Notes: generated by a model from the letters alone, not told the origin. A stretch of DNA of 64,000 nt from Cannabis sativa (GCF_029168945.1 NC_083604.1:75222211-75286210), one strand, 5' to 3'; positions 36,101 through 48,146 are shown, numbered from the stretch's first letter. Made by a program: numbers and translations.

Positions 36101-36761
36101 TTGCTATAATTTCCTGGTCCTCAAATGTTGTAGGGTTAGGCAGGGATCCTAGTTTTGAAAAAGAAAAATCAAATTTTTTTGAAAGGGTATACAGAAAAAC
36201 AGATTAAACCCCACAACACAAACTTACTTGTAAAGACAATAATCTAAAAATCAAAACTTTCAGTGAAACTCTATTATACACTCAGGTTAGATCTCTCTCT
36301 CTCTCTATTTCTTGAATTACATTAGACAAAAATCTAAGCAACGCCGAGCACAGCATTCCAACGGTCATTTATGTGCTTAAAAGAAAAGTCTTCTGATTTG
36401 TGAGAATTAACCTTTCATCTTCTTTTCTTGGCAGTGTGTACCATTAGACATAGCTGACAAACACATTAAGAATGATTGTGATGTCACTCTTTCCATTCCA
36501 AATGGTAGATTTTGGTCTGCTCAATTCAGGAGGAGGAAGTGCTATACAACTGGGAAAACTGAAGCTGTAATATGTACTGGTTGGAAAGAATTCATGGCAA
36601 AAAACGATTTGAAATTGGACGATGTCTGTGTTTTCCAGCTCCGTCATAATGGAACTGAGATTTCATTTCATATTTCGATTGTTCGAGTTGGCTCTGCTGC
36701 TGTTGTTGTTGATGATGAGTTAAAATGCCAAAAGCCTCAAGTTAAATATGATTATTTTTAA
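33172..36761 (+). CDS. REM-3: B3 transcription factor, three B3 domains
   Basis: Six exons (33172-33276, 33629-34064, 34862-35058, 35215-35494, 35614-35828, 36435-36761) give 519 residues. B3-1 is about 20-120 (FYKIILRDTLEENKL ... TFRYDGNSEL), B3-2 about 229-330 (HPYFKVVMQPYY ... RGWSAFVRDNNLKVGDVCAF), B3-3 about 396-500 (NPFFKIVIERSN ... CTGWKEFMAKNDLKLDDVCVF). Linker 1 has PKKEVIDDDDDSIEILDDI at 138-156 and then a PKRIKT basic patch. The gene ends inside exon 6. The G needed for the usual CAAG|GT donor is missing (CCTCAAGTTAAA), so translation runs on to VKYDYF and the VKIE tail exon is absent. Introns 2 and 5 hold mobile-element pieces. Confidence 0.9.
34130..34620 (+). repeat. LTR-like fragment with internal duplication in REM-3 intron 2
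   Basis: The segment with AGCTCTTGGGAGAGAGCTGG and TCTCTCGAATACCCAGCAA occurs twice (about 34280-34325 and 34435-34480). TAGGAAATTCCTA words are nearby. It looks like part of a retrotransposon LTR carrying a tandem duplication. The family is unknown. Confidence 0.5.
36040..36175 (+). mobile_element. SINE fragment in REM-3 intron 5
   Basis: GGTTCGAGTCC (about 36070) is a perfect tRNA-type B box. About 60 bases later TGTAGGGTTAGGCAGGGATC resembles the 3' body of plant SINEs. No tRNA fold is possible, so it is a tRNA-derived SINE and not a tRNA gene. Confidence 0.55.
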
Positions 36762-36809
36762 CATTGATGTAATACTCGGTTTAGTTTATGTGACCCTTGT
36801 AACTTTTAG

Positions 36810-37125
36810 GCTATGTTTGGTAGGATAGGAAGGAGAGTAAGATGGATGGAGAGTGGGAGAGACGGAGAGGATAGTTGCTTTCCTTTCTATTGTTTGGTAT
36901 TAAGAGTAAAATTAGGACGAAAAATAAAATAAATACTAAAATTATAATTTTATTATTTTTAGTATAGTTATATATTATTGTTTCAAGGAACAAAAAACAT
37001 TTTATATAATGTTTTTGTATTTCTTGGATTCTCCTATTTCTGGAGGGATTGAAATTTGTGTATTTAGAGGGAAAGCGTCTCGCTCAATCTCTCATCTCCT
37101 TCGTCTCTCCTTCTTACCAAGCAAT
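36810..37125. mobile_element. MITE-like inverted repeat downstream of REM-3
   Basis: CTATGTTTGGTAGGATAGGA plus AGGAGAG..GATGGATGGAGAG at the left is loosely mirrored by CTCATCTCC..CTCTCCTTCTTACCAAGCAATGG at the right. It starts right after TGTAACTTTTAGG, where the paralogues continue to their tail exon. Confidence 0.5.
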
Positions 37126-37735
37126 GGAAATCATCATTCTCATTATCTGTGGCTCTCTATCTTTATTTCTCTCCCCTCTACTTAGTATTAAATCATAGAA
37201 TTTCTCTGTTCATGCAATAATTCCTTATAAGTTAAGTGAAAATTGAAAGGTATGAAGATGTATTGAAAATGTGTACATAAAATTGTACTTGTATGTGTTA
37301 TTTTTGGAAAGAAAATGTAGAGGATAAAAGTTTGTCTTCTAAACTTAGAGGGTAAAATGTAGAGAGTAAATTTAAAGATTGTCTAAGTGGCATATAAGGT
37401 AAACTTCGCTCTATATGTCACATTCAAATTTTTAAATTTTTTTTTTTTAAACGATTTAAGAATTAGACGACTGATTATTCAGTTCATTTTTCTAATTTTA
37501 TTCTCGCTCGCGTTTTCAACAGAAGGATATTCAAATAAAATTGCAAACTATTACTAATAATAAAATTACATAATTTATTAAAAAAATCACAATATTTAAA
37601 AAATACGGTATTCGAATGTTTAATGCAATAAATAGTGCAAATTGGCTTAATATTTTATTCACTTTTTATTTTAATAATATTATTCCTATACATAATTAGT
37701 TATATTCTTCTCTAGAGAGAAAAGAAAAATGTATT

Positions 37736-37980
37736 TTTTTTTTTTTTTGAAATTAACTTGTGCTTCATTAAAAGAACCAGACAATACAAAGCATACAAGT
37801 TAAATGGATGGCAAAGAACCATTCCACACAATCTCATTATCTAGTCCTAACCCAAATTTTGCAACCCAATGAGCCAACTGATTAGACTCTCGATACACAT
37901 GCTCAATTCTCAGGTTAGGGCTGAAAGATAATAAGTTTTTAATACCTACTAACACATCATCCAGAGGACTAGCATAAAAA
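37736..37980 (-). pseudogene. LINE 3' end with RNase H C-terminus
   Basis: On the minus strand an open frame reads SPNLRIEHVYRESNQLAHWV..FGLGLDNEIVWNGS and stops at 37800-37802. This is the C-terminal part of the RNase H-like domain of plant non-LTR elements. The T run 37736-37749 is the poly-A tail. The upstream part of the element is missing, as is usual for 5'-truncated LINE insertions. Confidence 0.7.
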
Positions 37981-38412
37981 TGTATTCTATTTTAATTAAA
38001 AAATAAAATGAAATAAATTTAGTAAGTACGTACACAAATTTAGGAAATGTAATTAATTTCCTTTGGAAAAAACACCAATTTGGTAAGTAGCCACACTTAT
38101 AATTTTTGTCCTAAGACCGTTTGATATGTTTCTATGTGTTCTTCTCTTTCATATTCATTCTTGACCAAAACTAAAAAGACCTTTTTGACCCTGCTATATT
38201 GACCAACTGCAGTAACTAAAGCTTTCTTTCTGTATATAGATTTTTCATATAAATCATGTAAATGTTCACAGTGGAAAAAGGGGCAAGAAATTAGGGTTCA
38301 CAGTTCACAGTTCACAATTCAAGCTGGAAAATCCGATCACCATTCAGATTATCACCCTCCTCTTATATTTACAAGAGTCTCAAGCCAAAGCTTTTGATTT
38401 TGGAGCTCAGAG
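37981..38412. other. REM-4 upstream region
   Basis: No gene. The last 250 bases (GGAAAAAGGGGCAAGAAATT, CAAGCTGGAAAATCCG, CAAGCCAAAGCTTTTGATTT) are shared with the REM-5 upstream region near 43700-43840 and form the likely promoter and leader. Confidence 0.5.
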
Positions 38413-41159
38413 ATGCTTTCATCTACGAATCCTCAGTTTTTCAAGATAATTTTGGAAAGCACTCTTAAAGAGAACAGACTTGTAAGCTTGTATACTGCAT
38501 TGCATGCATATGATATTCTTTAACATTTTACTGACTAAGTAGAGTGATCAATCTTTGATTGAACATTAAACAGTTCAAGTAGCTAACTGTACAATCAAGT
38601 TTAATCAAAAAGATTGTCCTTTTATTGCATTATGGTAATTTTCATTGCTTTTTCTTTCATGAAAAATTTAGGATTGTGAATAATATGCAGAGGAAATTCT
38701 GCTTTAGTTTGTGATGGATTTAGTGGAAAAAAGATATCTAGCCTTTAAACACTCAAAAGGGTAGCAGATACATACATAAATAAGCTTTTTTTATTATTAT
38801 AAATGAAATCACAATAGTATTAGTGCTTGTTTATCTTGGTAGTTTAGATCAATTCAGAAGACCATTATTGTTTATTTAAGGATGTTCTGTTTTCTTTGCA
38901 GCTGGTTCCACAATCTTTTGTCAAAAAAAGTGGAGAAAGTTTAACTGAATCAGTGTTTGTTAAGCTTCCATGTGGTTCCAAGTGGAAAATGAAGTTAGAA
39001 AATTATAAGGAAAAGTTTTGGTTAGAAGAAGGTTGGCCAGAATTTGTGAAGCATTATTCCATAGAAAGAGGCTATATGCTAACTTTCAGATATGATGGGA
39101 ATTCTGAGATTTATGTTGTCATATTTGGTACAAATAATGTAGAAATAGATTATCCCCCTGCCCCTGTTGATTTTGGTAAGTCTAACATAGACAACGGGGA
39201 ACTGAGAGTTCCCAAGAGGGAAGTTATTGATGATGATGATGACAGGTTTGAAATCTTGGATGATATCTCTTCTTGCCCCGAAACAGGAGTAAAATCTTCA
39301 TGTTCTCCACCTTCTAAGAGAGTGAAAACAAATCCTCCTGGTAAAACTCAAGCAAACTATCTTGTTTGAAAGTTGTAGACTCATTATAGTGCAAAAGTAG
39401 TTGCGAATTAAATGATCCAATGGAGGAGCTCAAAGAATTCTAAACCAGACTGGAAAGCTTGTGAACTAACTCCTATTATAATTTATTGAGATTTAATTAT
39501 GATATGTTTGATTCATTTAATGCAGGAAAACTTGATTCGCCTTCTAAAAGTAGCGGAGATGAATTCGCCACTACCACCCCAAAAAAGATGAAATATGGGA
39601 TTCCTAAAACTATGAAAACATTGAATACCATTGAAAGAGCGATTGCTCTTCAGAGGACTAATGCTTTTACATCTGAACACCCATTTTTCAAGATGGTCAT
39701 GCAACCGTACTATATTCTTGGTAAAAATTTGGTAAGCTTCCTTTGTAAAAAATGCTAGAGTGCCACATCAAAACAATATTTGATAAATCTTATTGAGGAA
39801 GAGTTGTAAAAGTTAGTCAAATATTAGAATTAACAGATATGCTTCCTTAGAACAAGTTGTTTACTTTTCTGTTTTGTATCTTTTTAGAATGTGCTCTCAT
39901 ATCTCCTTAGTTTCCTTATTGCATATTGCTTTGTTGCAGAACTTTCCACACTTATTTGCACAGATATATCTAAATAATAACAGATTTTGTGATGTAACCC
40001 TCAAAGTTCAAAATAAAAACAAAACTTGGCATGTTAAGTACGCATATAGAGAACATAAGAGTGCGGCACCCAGGTTCCAAGGTGGTTGGCGATCATTTGT
40101 CGTGGACAATAATTTGAAAGTAGGTGATGTGTGTGTATTTGTTTTGCTTAAGGCCACAGACGATATTTCATTTGAAGTTGTAATTTTTCGCGCTGAAGAA
40201 AGCTCGAAAGATTCTGTAGGCACAAGTAAGTTATGATCACTTTTCTTTTGTCTTCTATTCTATTTACCTGCAATATTAAAATTCATTTCGTACACTTTTC
40301 TTGTGCTCATTTTCAGCTGATAATGAAGTTGGAACACCTGGTTTTCCCAATAGTTCTTCTGAAAAACAAGAATTCGGGAAGCAACTTCCTTCGACTTTCA
40401 ATGAGAGAGTTAAAAGTATTGAAAAAGATAGTTCTTCTGAAAAGCAAGAATTTAGGAAGCAACTTCCTTCGACTTTCGTTGAGAGAGTTAAAAGTATTGA
40501 AAAAGATGCTATTGAAAATGAAAATCCTTTCTTCAAGGCTGTTATACAACCATCAAATAAGTGGTATATGGTAAGAATTTCTATGAGCTCAATGACGGGC
40601 CAGGTATTCTAATTAAGAAGAAACATATAATCATTTGACATTGCATCAAATAATCCTCTTTCTTATCTTTTCTTGGCAGCGTGTGCCATTAGAAATAGCT
40701 GACCAATACATTACGAAAGATGGTGATATGGCTCTTGCAATTCCAAATGGTGGACAATGGCCTGCTCAATTCAAGAGGAGGACGAGCTATGCAACTGGAA
40801 AATCTGCAGCTGTAATCTATGATGGTTGGAATGAATTCATGACAGAAAACGATTTGGAAGTGGGTGATGTCTGTATATTCGAGCTTCTTAACAGAACAGA
40901 AGTTGTGTTTTATGTTTCTATTGTCCGAGTTTCTGATTTTTCAAAACAAGAAAGGTCTCAAGGTCAGTTCCGAATTTTTTTTTTTGAATTTTTTTAAACA
41001 TTGATGTAGTTCTGTACTGTGTTTAGTTTTTGTGTGCTCCTGTGAATTATAGTACTAAACCATTGAACTGCTACATTGTGTTCAGCCAATAAATCGCCAG
41101 AAGTTGAGAAGAAGAAGCCAAAGGGAGATGTGAGGGTGAAAATTGAAACAGACTCATGA
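38413..41159 (+). CDS. REM-4: B3 transcription factor, three B3 domains
   Basis: Seven exons (38413-38481, 38902-39340, 39526-39731, 39940-40225, 40317-40570, 40680-40962, 41086-41159) give 536 residues. B3-1 is about 8-109, B3-2 about 221-320 and B3-3 about 403-505. Linker 1 has VPKREVIDDDD (126-136), FEILDDI (139-145) and SKRVKT (basic, 161-166). Linker 2 holds two tandem copies of a 26-residue unit, SSSEKQEF..QLPSTF.ERVKSIEKD, at 346-371 and 372-397. The last exon gives GDVRVKIETDS with VKIE at 530-533. It pairs with REM-5 as a recent tandem duplicate. REM proteins are nuclear DNA-binding regulators; targets cannot be told from sequence. Confidence 0.92.
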
Positions 41160-42340
41160 GAGGCCAATATGTAAAGAAACTAGACCCCTATGAAATGAAT
41201 GTATGTGTAAGCTTGGTTAGTTGTGAATAAGACTAGTTACTTATATTAGATTTGAAGACTTGTTTCCTATATATTATGCTGTAAAATTAATATTGTTGTT
41301 TTCTAGTATATATTTGTCCAATGTAAAGTTATATAAAGCCATTTTGTAAAATGTGCTGTTTTTTTCTCTTATTATTATTATTATTAACCCCTAAAACTTC
41401 TCTTCCATCTTCAGCAAAAAAAAGAAAGAAATAACTTTTTACATCCTAATAAGATATAATAGACATCTCTTCCATAAAAAGTTTGTCTTATTGTTACTTT
41501 GGTTTATTTTTTCTAAGCAGCACTGTTTATATTTACTAATACACTAATCTACACATTAATAAAAATTTCAGAAAGATTGATTAAGTTATTAGACTCTTCC
41601 AAAAACAAAATATCATGTAACCCCACATTTGTATTTGTATTGAGTGTGGGATTGGTACATTATTTTAGTCTGCATAATAAAGTCCAATGCATGCACAAAG
41701 ACACTTTCTGACTGGTTCTTTTACCAAAAGCCAGTTGCAACTTGCAAGCACTGGATAAAAACTCTAACCAAAGATTCTCTTCTATAAATTGAAACTGCTG
41801 TTTTTTCAGTACATTTTAAATGTAGCTTCATTTTAGCATTAAAGATAGGTCTGATTTTTATTTTTCCTTTGTTATGTATAGCTTTGATTATGGGCCATTT
41901 TAATAAGAATTGGGATACCTGCAAGCCTCACCTTAGCTCAATCAAGCCATATGCAACTCTGCAGTGCAGTTTTTCTTTTTCTTTCTTTCTTTATATGTGA
42001 TAGTACCTTAAAAAGGAAATGAGCTTGGTGGCCTGGCCCTATATATTGACGAAATAAGGTATGCTAATTTTAGTATTTAAGATAGATTATTATTTTATTT
42101 TGCTAATTAGTTATTTTTCACTCAAAACTTTGACATGTACCAAATCATGTTCTCTGAATTTTTTAAGCCGTCAAAAATTTCCCCTATATTATTGAGATAG
42201 TTAAATTTAAGGGCTTTTGTCCAATTTTACAAACGAAAATCTGACATAGAATAAAGTTCATAAAGCATAATTTAGTGCATATCAAAGTTCGGGGGACAAT
42301 TTGGTAGGTAACAAAATTCGGGGGCACAATTTAGTACAAA
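41160..42340. other. 3' flank of REM-4, duplicated after REM-5
   Basis: This region aligns with 46995-48060 after REM-5 (CCACATTTGTATTTGTATT; ACTGGTTCTTTTACCAAA; AGCTTTGATTATGGGCC). It belongs to the duplicated tandem unit. No ORF of its own. Confidence 0.6.
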
Positions 42341-42420
42341 ATGAGGTCCTTTTAATTTGACTTGCAGTTTTCTCTTAGCCACTCCTTATTTTCTAATAGA
42401 AAGCACTTGTATTTGTATTA
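42340..42420 (+). pseudogene. Remnant of a REM-7-like promoter
   Basis: GAGGTCCTTTTAATTTGACT and TTTTCTCTTAGCCACTCC match the sequence just before the pseudo-REM at 48060-48130 and before REM-7 (56200-56250). Here it breaks off at about 42420 and no exon follows. Confidence 0.5.
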
Positions 42421-42733
42421 GTTTTTTTTTTTTGAAAGAATTGTATTTGTATTAGTTACTATGTGCAGTATGGATTGTGGACTTATTTTTTAGAATAATA
42501 TTTTTGAACGGTTCTACATTATTGGAGTGTTTTTAGAAATAACCGGATAAAAAATAATATAAAAGAGTGATAAAATAAAATATTATATTTTTAAATAATA
42601 CGAAAGATTTTAGCATCTTTAAAGAATGCTACAATTAAAGATATTCCTATTGGCTATTGGTGCTATTTAATGGTCAAATCCTTTTCCAAAGTTATTTATC
42701 ACCTTCAAATGTTTAATATCATTATTTATGCAA

Positions 42734-43095
42734 GGGTAAATACCATTTTGGATCCTGTGTTTTGTAAAAGTTACAGAATGAACCTTATGTTTTGTTAAAT
42801 GATAAAATAGATCCTATATTTTCTAAAATGGTAAAAATAAGACTCTGAGCTTAATTTTAGACAACTTTTTCTTTTAATACAACCAACTTGAAGATGATTC
42901 CTAATACGAACAGATACAAAAAATGTAAACAGTTTTGTCATAGCACTTTTAGATCGAATTATAATTAAATTTTGAAAATCAATTCAGGGTCCTATTTGTA
43001 CTATTTAAAAAAATACAAGGTCCATTTTGTCATTTAACAAAACACAGGGTCTAATTAACTTTTGTAAAACACAGGGTCCAAAATGGTATTTACCC
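42734..43095. mobile_element. MULE-type MITE with 9-bp target duplication
   Basis: Inverted ends GGGTAAATACCATTTTGGAT and its complement ATTTACCC (ending 43095) extend inward for more than 80 bases. The flanks are the perfect 9-bp duplication TTTATGCAA (42725-42733 and 43096-43104), which is diagnostic for Mutator-like elements. 362 bp, no coding content. Confidence 0.88.
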
Positions 43096-43444
43096 TTTAT
43101 GCAATTAAGGATCGAGTTTTATATATGTTATTATTGAAATTCATTTTTATAAATACAGGTTTAAAAATACATGTATACCATCTTTATTTATAATACTCAA
43201 TGGGAGATACTCTAAAAAAAGAAAGTTGGGTTTTGATGTTGAGTAGAGAAAGTGATGAATAAGTACCAATTGCTTTAGAACAAGAAATAAAGCTCAAGGA
43301 CCAAGGTCATATATGTGTATTATTGTATGTACTATGTAGTGCCAAAAAACTACCAATTCCCTCTCCAAGTCTCAATGTAGCTTTATTTTTAGCAGCAACT
43401 TCAATGCAAATCCTTAAACTTAAACTCTATTGGGCAAATGGAGC

Positions 43445-43545
43445 TCTTTTCTGTTTTTTTTTTTTCTGAAGAAAAAGCGTTATGGAGCTCTTTTATTATT
43501 TTTTTTTTGAAGAAAAAGCGTTATGGAGCTCTTTTCCCTATACTT
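43445..43545. repeat. 50-bp tandem duplication upstream of REM-5
   Basis: GAAGAAAAAGCGTTATGGAGCTCTTTT occurs twice, about 45 bases apart, separated by T-rich sequence. Recent slippage-type duplication. Confidence 0.7.
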
Positions 43546-43842
43546 ATATACATTATTTAATTTAATGGTTTCTTTTCTTCAGTTCTCTTTTTCACCAAAA
43601 ATATAAAGCATCTTTTTGACCCTGCAAATTGACCAACTACACTAATATAAATCATGTAAATATGCACAAAGGGTTGTGTTGTGTTAATTTTTATCATTAA
43701 ATCTAAAGGAAAAAGGGGGAAGTAATTAGGGCTCACAGTTCAAGTTGAAGAATCCGGTCACCATCACCATTTAGATTATTATTCTCGTATATATCATGAT
43801 ATAAGAGCCTCAAGCCAAAGCTTTTGATTTTGGAGCTCAAAG

Positions 43843-46800
43843 ATGCTTTCTTCTAAGAATCCTCAGTTTTTCAAGATTATTTTGGAACACACTCTTAATG
43901 ACAACAAACTTGTAAGCTTTTATATTGCATTGCTGCATCTCATTCTATTTCTTTCTCATAATCCATACATATATATTATGTATTTATATATATATATATA
44001 TGATACTACAGCTAGAGTGATGAATCTTTGACTGAGCATTATTAAACAATACTAATACTACAACTTAGTATAGTTTAAGTAGCTGAATAATGTTTGTTAT
44101 TTGTACAATCAAATTTTTCAAAAAATTTACTTTTTCTTTCATGAAATATTTAGGATTGTGAATATTGTGCAGAGGAAATTTTGTTGTTGTTTGTGATGGA
44201 TTGACATGATAGTGCTTATTTATCTTGGTAGTAAAGATCAATTCTGAAAATCAATGCTGTTTATTTAAGAAAGTTCTATTTTCTTTGCAGCGGGTTCCAC
44301 CATCTTTTGTGAAAAAATGTGGAGAAGCTTTCACTGAATCAGTGTTTGTTAAGCTTCCATGTGGTTCCAAATGGAAAATGAAGTTAGAAAATTATAAGGA
44401 AAAGTTTTGGTTAGAAGAAGGTTGGCCAGAATTTGTGAAGCATTATTCCATAGAAACAGGCTATATGCTAACTTTTAGATATGATGGGAATTCTGAGATT
44501 TATGTTATCATATTTGGTACAAATAATGTAGAGATAGATTATCCCACTGCTCCTGTTAATTTTTGTAAGTCTAGCATCGACAATGGCAAACTCCGAGTTC
44601 CCAAGAGGGAAGTTATTGATAATGTTGACAGCTTTGAAATCTTGGATGATATCTCTTCTTGCCCCAAAACAGGAGTAAAATCTTCATGTTCTCAGCCTTC
44701 TAAGAGAATGAAAACAAATCCTCCAGGTAAAACTCAAGCAAACTATCTTGTTTGAAAGTTGTAGTAACATTATAGTGCAAAAGTAGGTGAGAATTAAATG
44801 ATTCAATGAAGGAGCTCAAAGAATTCTAGACTAGAAGGCTTGTGAAGCAGCAACTCTTATTATAATTTATTGAGATCTTAATAGAACAATTTATGTTATG
44901 ATATTATATTATATTTGTTTCATATTACACAGGAAAACTTGATTCACCTTCTAAGAGCAATGGAGATAGATTTGCTACTTATCCCACAAAAAAGATGACA
45001 AATGGGATTCGTAAAACTATGAAATCATTGACTCACAGTGAAAAGATTGTTGCTTTTCAGAGGACTAATGATTTCACATCTGAACACCCATTTTTCAAGA
45101 CGATCATGCAACCATACTATATTCTTGGTAGGAATTTGGTAAGCTTCCTTTGTAAAATTGTTAGAGTCCTATACCAATACAATATTTGATAAATCTCACT
45201 TGTAGAAGAGTTGTAAAAGTTAGTAAAATATTAGAGTTAGCGGATATGCTTTCTTTGAGCAAATTGTAAAGGTGTCGTTTGGTAACACTTTTGTTTTTTA
45301 TTTTTTTAATTACAAAATGAAAGTAAAATTTTTGTTTTAAAAAATAAAAATACGTTCTGTAACCACTTTTATTTTTTAATTTTAAAAACAGAAAACAAAA
45401 GTGTGTTATGTAAAATTTATTTTTATTTTTATTTTTTGATTTTATTTAACTCGGGTCTACGTCCGGGGTCAGATTCGGGTTCAGGTCAGAAGCCGGGTTC
45501 AGCGCCAGGGCTGTGGGGAGGGGATTTGGGTCCGGGTATGGTCGTAATTTAAAAAATTGATTAAGAAAAAAAAAACTGTTTAAAAAAATATTGAAAGTAA
45601 TGTATTTTTGTTTTAAAAATTTTGATTTCTAATTATAAAATTGAAAAGTAAAAACAGTTTTATAGAACATGTTTTAAAAAATATTTTCACTTTTCTACTT
45701 TTAAAAACAGAAAATTGATTAAAAAAGTGTTAACAAACGTCACCTTTTTTTTTTTTTTTTTTTTGTCTCTTTTTAGAATTTGCTCTCATATCTTCTTAGT
45801 TTCCTTATTGCATTTTGTTTTGTTGTAGACCTTTCCACAAGTATTTGCACAGATGTACCTAAACAATTATAGATTCTGTGATGTAACCCTCAAAGTTCAA
45901 AATGAGAACAAAAGTTGGCGTTTGAAGTACACGTATACAGAACATAAGATTGCACAACCCAGGTTCCAAGGTGGTTGGCAATCATTTGTTGTGGACAATA
46001 ATTTGAAAGTAGGTGATGTGTGTGTATTTGTTTTGCTTAACGCCACAGACAACATTTTGTTTGAAGTTGTAATTTTCCGTGCTGAAGAAAGCTCGAAAGA
46101 TTCTGTAGGCACAAGTAAGTTATGATCTCTTTTCTTTTGTCTACTATTCTGTTTATTCGCAATATTAAAATTCATTTTTGTACACTTTTCTTGTGCACAT
46201 TTTCAGCTTATAATGAAGTTGGAACACCTGGTTTTTTCAATAGTTCTTCTGAAAAACAAGAATTTGGGAAGCAATTTCCTTCGACTTTCGATGAGAGAGT
46301 TACAAGTACTGAAAAAGATAGCTCTTCTGAAAAGCAAGAATTTGGGAAGCAACTTCCTTCTACTTTCAATGAGAGAGTTAAAAGTATTGAAAAAGATGCT
46401 ATTGAAAATGAAAATCCTTTCTTCAAGACTGTTATACAAACATCAAATAAGTGGCATGTGGTAAGAATCTCTACGAGCTCAATGACCTTATTCTAATTAA
46501 GATGGAACATATAGTCATTTGGCATTGCATCTAATAATCTTCCTTCTTATCTTGGCAGCGTGTACCATTAGAGTTTGCTGACAAACACATCATTAAAGAA
46601 GGTGATATGGTTCTAGCAATTCCAAATGGTGGACAATGGCCTGCTCAATTCAAGAGGAGGACAAGCTATACAACTGGAAAATCTGCAGCTGTAATCTATG
46701 ATGGTTGGAATGAATTCATGACAGAAAACGCTTTGGAAGTGGGTGATGTCTGTATATTCGAGCTTCTTAACAGAGCAGAAATTGTACTTTATGTTTCGAT

Positions 46801-46994
46801 TGTCCGGGTTTCTGATTTTTTAAAACAAGAAAGGTCTCAAGGTCAGTTATGAAATTGTGTTTAGTTTTTGTGTGCTATTATTAATTGTAGTACTAAACCA
46901 TTGAACTTCTACTTTGTGTTCAGTCAATAACTCTACAGAAGGTGAGAAGAAGCCAAAGGGAGATGTGAGGGTGAAAATTGAAACAGATTCATGA
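43843..46994 (+). CDS. REM-5: B3 transcription factor, three B3 domains
   Basis: Seven exons (43843-43911, 44291-44726, 44933-45138, 45829-46114, 46207-46460, 46559-46841, 46924-46994) give 534 residues. It is nearly the same as REM-4 throughout, including the two 26-residue units in linker 2 (345-370 and 371-396) and the VKIE tail (528-531). Linker 1 has VPKREVIDNVDSFEILDDI, where the acidic run is shorter than in REM-4, and SKRMKT. Intron 3 is 690 bases against 208 in REM-4 because of an inserted MITE. B3-1 about 8-109, B3-2 about 221-320, B3-3 about 402-504. Function as for its sister: nuclear DNA-binding protein, targets unknown. Confidence 0.92.
45269..45744. mobile_element. MITE in REM-5 intron 3
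   Basis: GGTGTCGTTTGGTAACACTTTT at the left is mirrored by AAAAAGTGTTAACAAACGTCACC at the right. The centre has a GC-rich block (about 45450-45540). The matching intron of REM-4 lacks it, so it arrived after the gene duplication. Confidence 0.75.
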
Positions 46995-48146
46995 GATGCC
47001 AATATGTAAAGAAACTAGACCCTTTGAATGTATGTGTAAGCTTGGTTAGTTGTAAATAAGACTTGTTATCTATATTATATTTGAAGACATCTTTCCTATA
47101 TAAGATGTGTAATTGTTGTTTTCAAGTATATTTGTCGCATGTAAAGTTATATAAAATCATTTTGTAGTATGTGTTGGTTTTTTTGAAAACCCCTAAAACT
47201 TCTCTTCCATAAAAAAATTGTTTGATTGTTACTGTGCTTTCAATTTTCTGTGTTTTCTAGATTTTGCAGAGCATTCGTATGTATAAAATTACTTTACACA
47301 ACAATGCTTCAAACGTGAGAAACAACACAACAATATTAACCAGCCACCACTAATTAATTACCAATACACTAAGGATTTGTTTGATACCTTTTTTTACATT
47401 GTATTATATTGTATAGTATTATATTGAATTGTATTTTAATATACGTTAAGTGCTATTAATTTTGATGAGCATGTAAATATATAATCTTTTAATATAAATT
47501 AAAATTTGATATAATATCAAAAAACCCCCCACATTTATATTTGAATTTGTATGAGTGTGGGACATTATTTTAGTCTACTGACTCTACCCACATAAAGTCC
47601 AATTGACAAAGACACATTCTGACTGGTTCTTTTACCAAAGGCCAGTTGTCAAGCATTGGATAGAAAAGCTTAACCAAAAATGTTCTCTTTTCTATTAAAT
47701 GAAACTGCTGTTTTCTAGTTCCTTTTGAATGTAGCTTAATTGTTAGCATTAAAGAATATTCTGATTTATATTTTTCATTTTCTTTTAATATGTATAGCTT
47801 TGATTATGGGCCATTTTTGTATGAAATGGGTTACCTGCAACAGCATGACCTTAGCTCAAGCCATATCCCATATGCAACTTTAGTGAAGCTTTCCATTTTC
47901 TTTCTTTCTTTCTTTCTTTAGATATGTGATAGTGCTTATTACTGCAATGAGCTTGGTGATCTGTCCCTCTCTATATTGATGAAGTAAAGTATATGCTATT
48001 TTCAGAATTAACTCTTTTTCTTGCTGAATAAAGTTTGTTTCTTTTTCTGTTGAAGCATGAGGTCCTTTTACTTTGACTTGCATTTTCTCTTAGCCACTCG
48101 GCCCACTACTCATTTTCTAATCTTTTTGAGGCTTATCAAGTAATAC
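46995..48146. other. 3' flank of REM-5 and upstream region of the pseudo-REM
   Basis: This aligns with the REM-4 3' flank. 48060-48140 aligns with the REM-7 promoter. An AT-rich half MITE lies near 47385-47440. No gene. Confidence 0.5.

Noticed and set aside
46203..46439. Minus-strand ORFs opposite REM-4/5 exon 5
   Set aside because: Shadows of the 26-residue coding repeat on the other strand.
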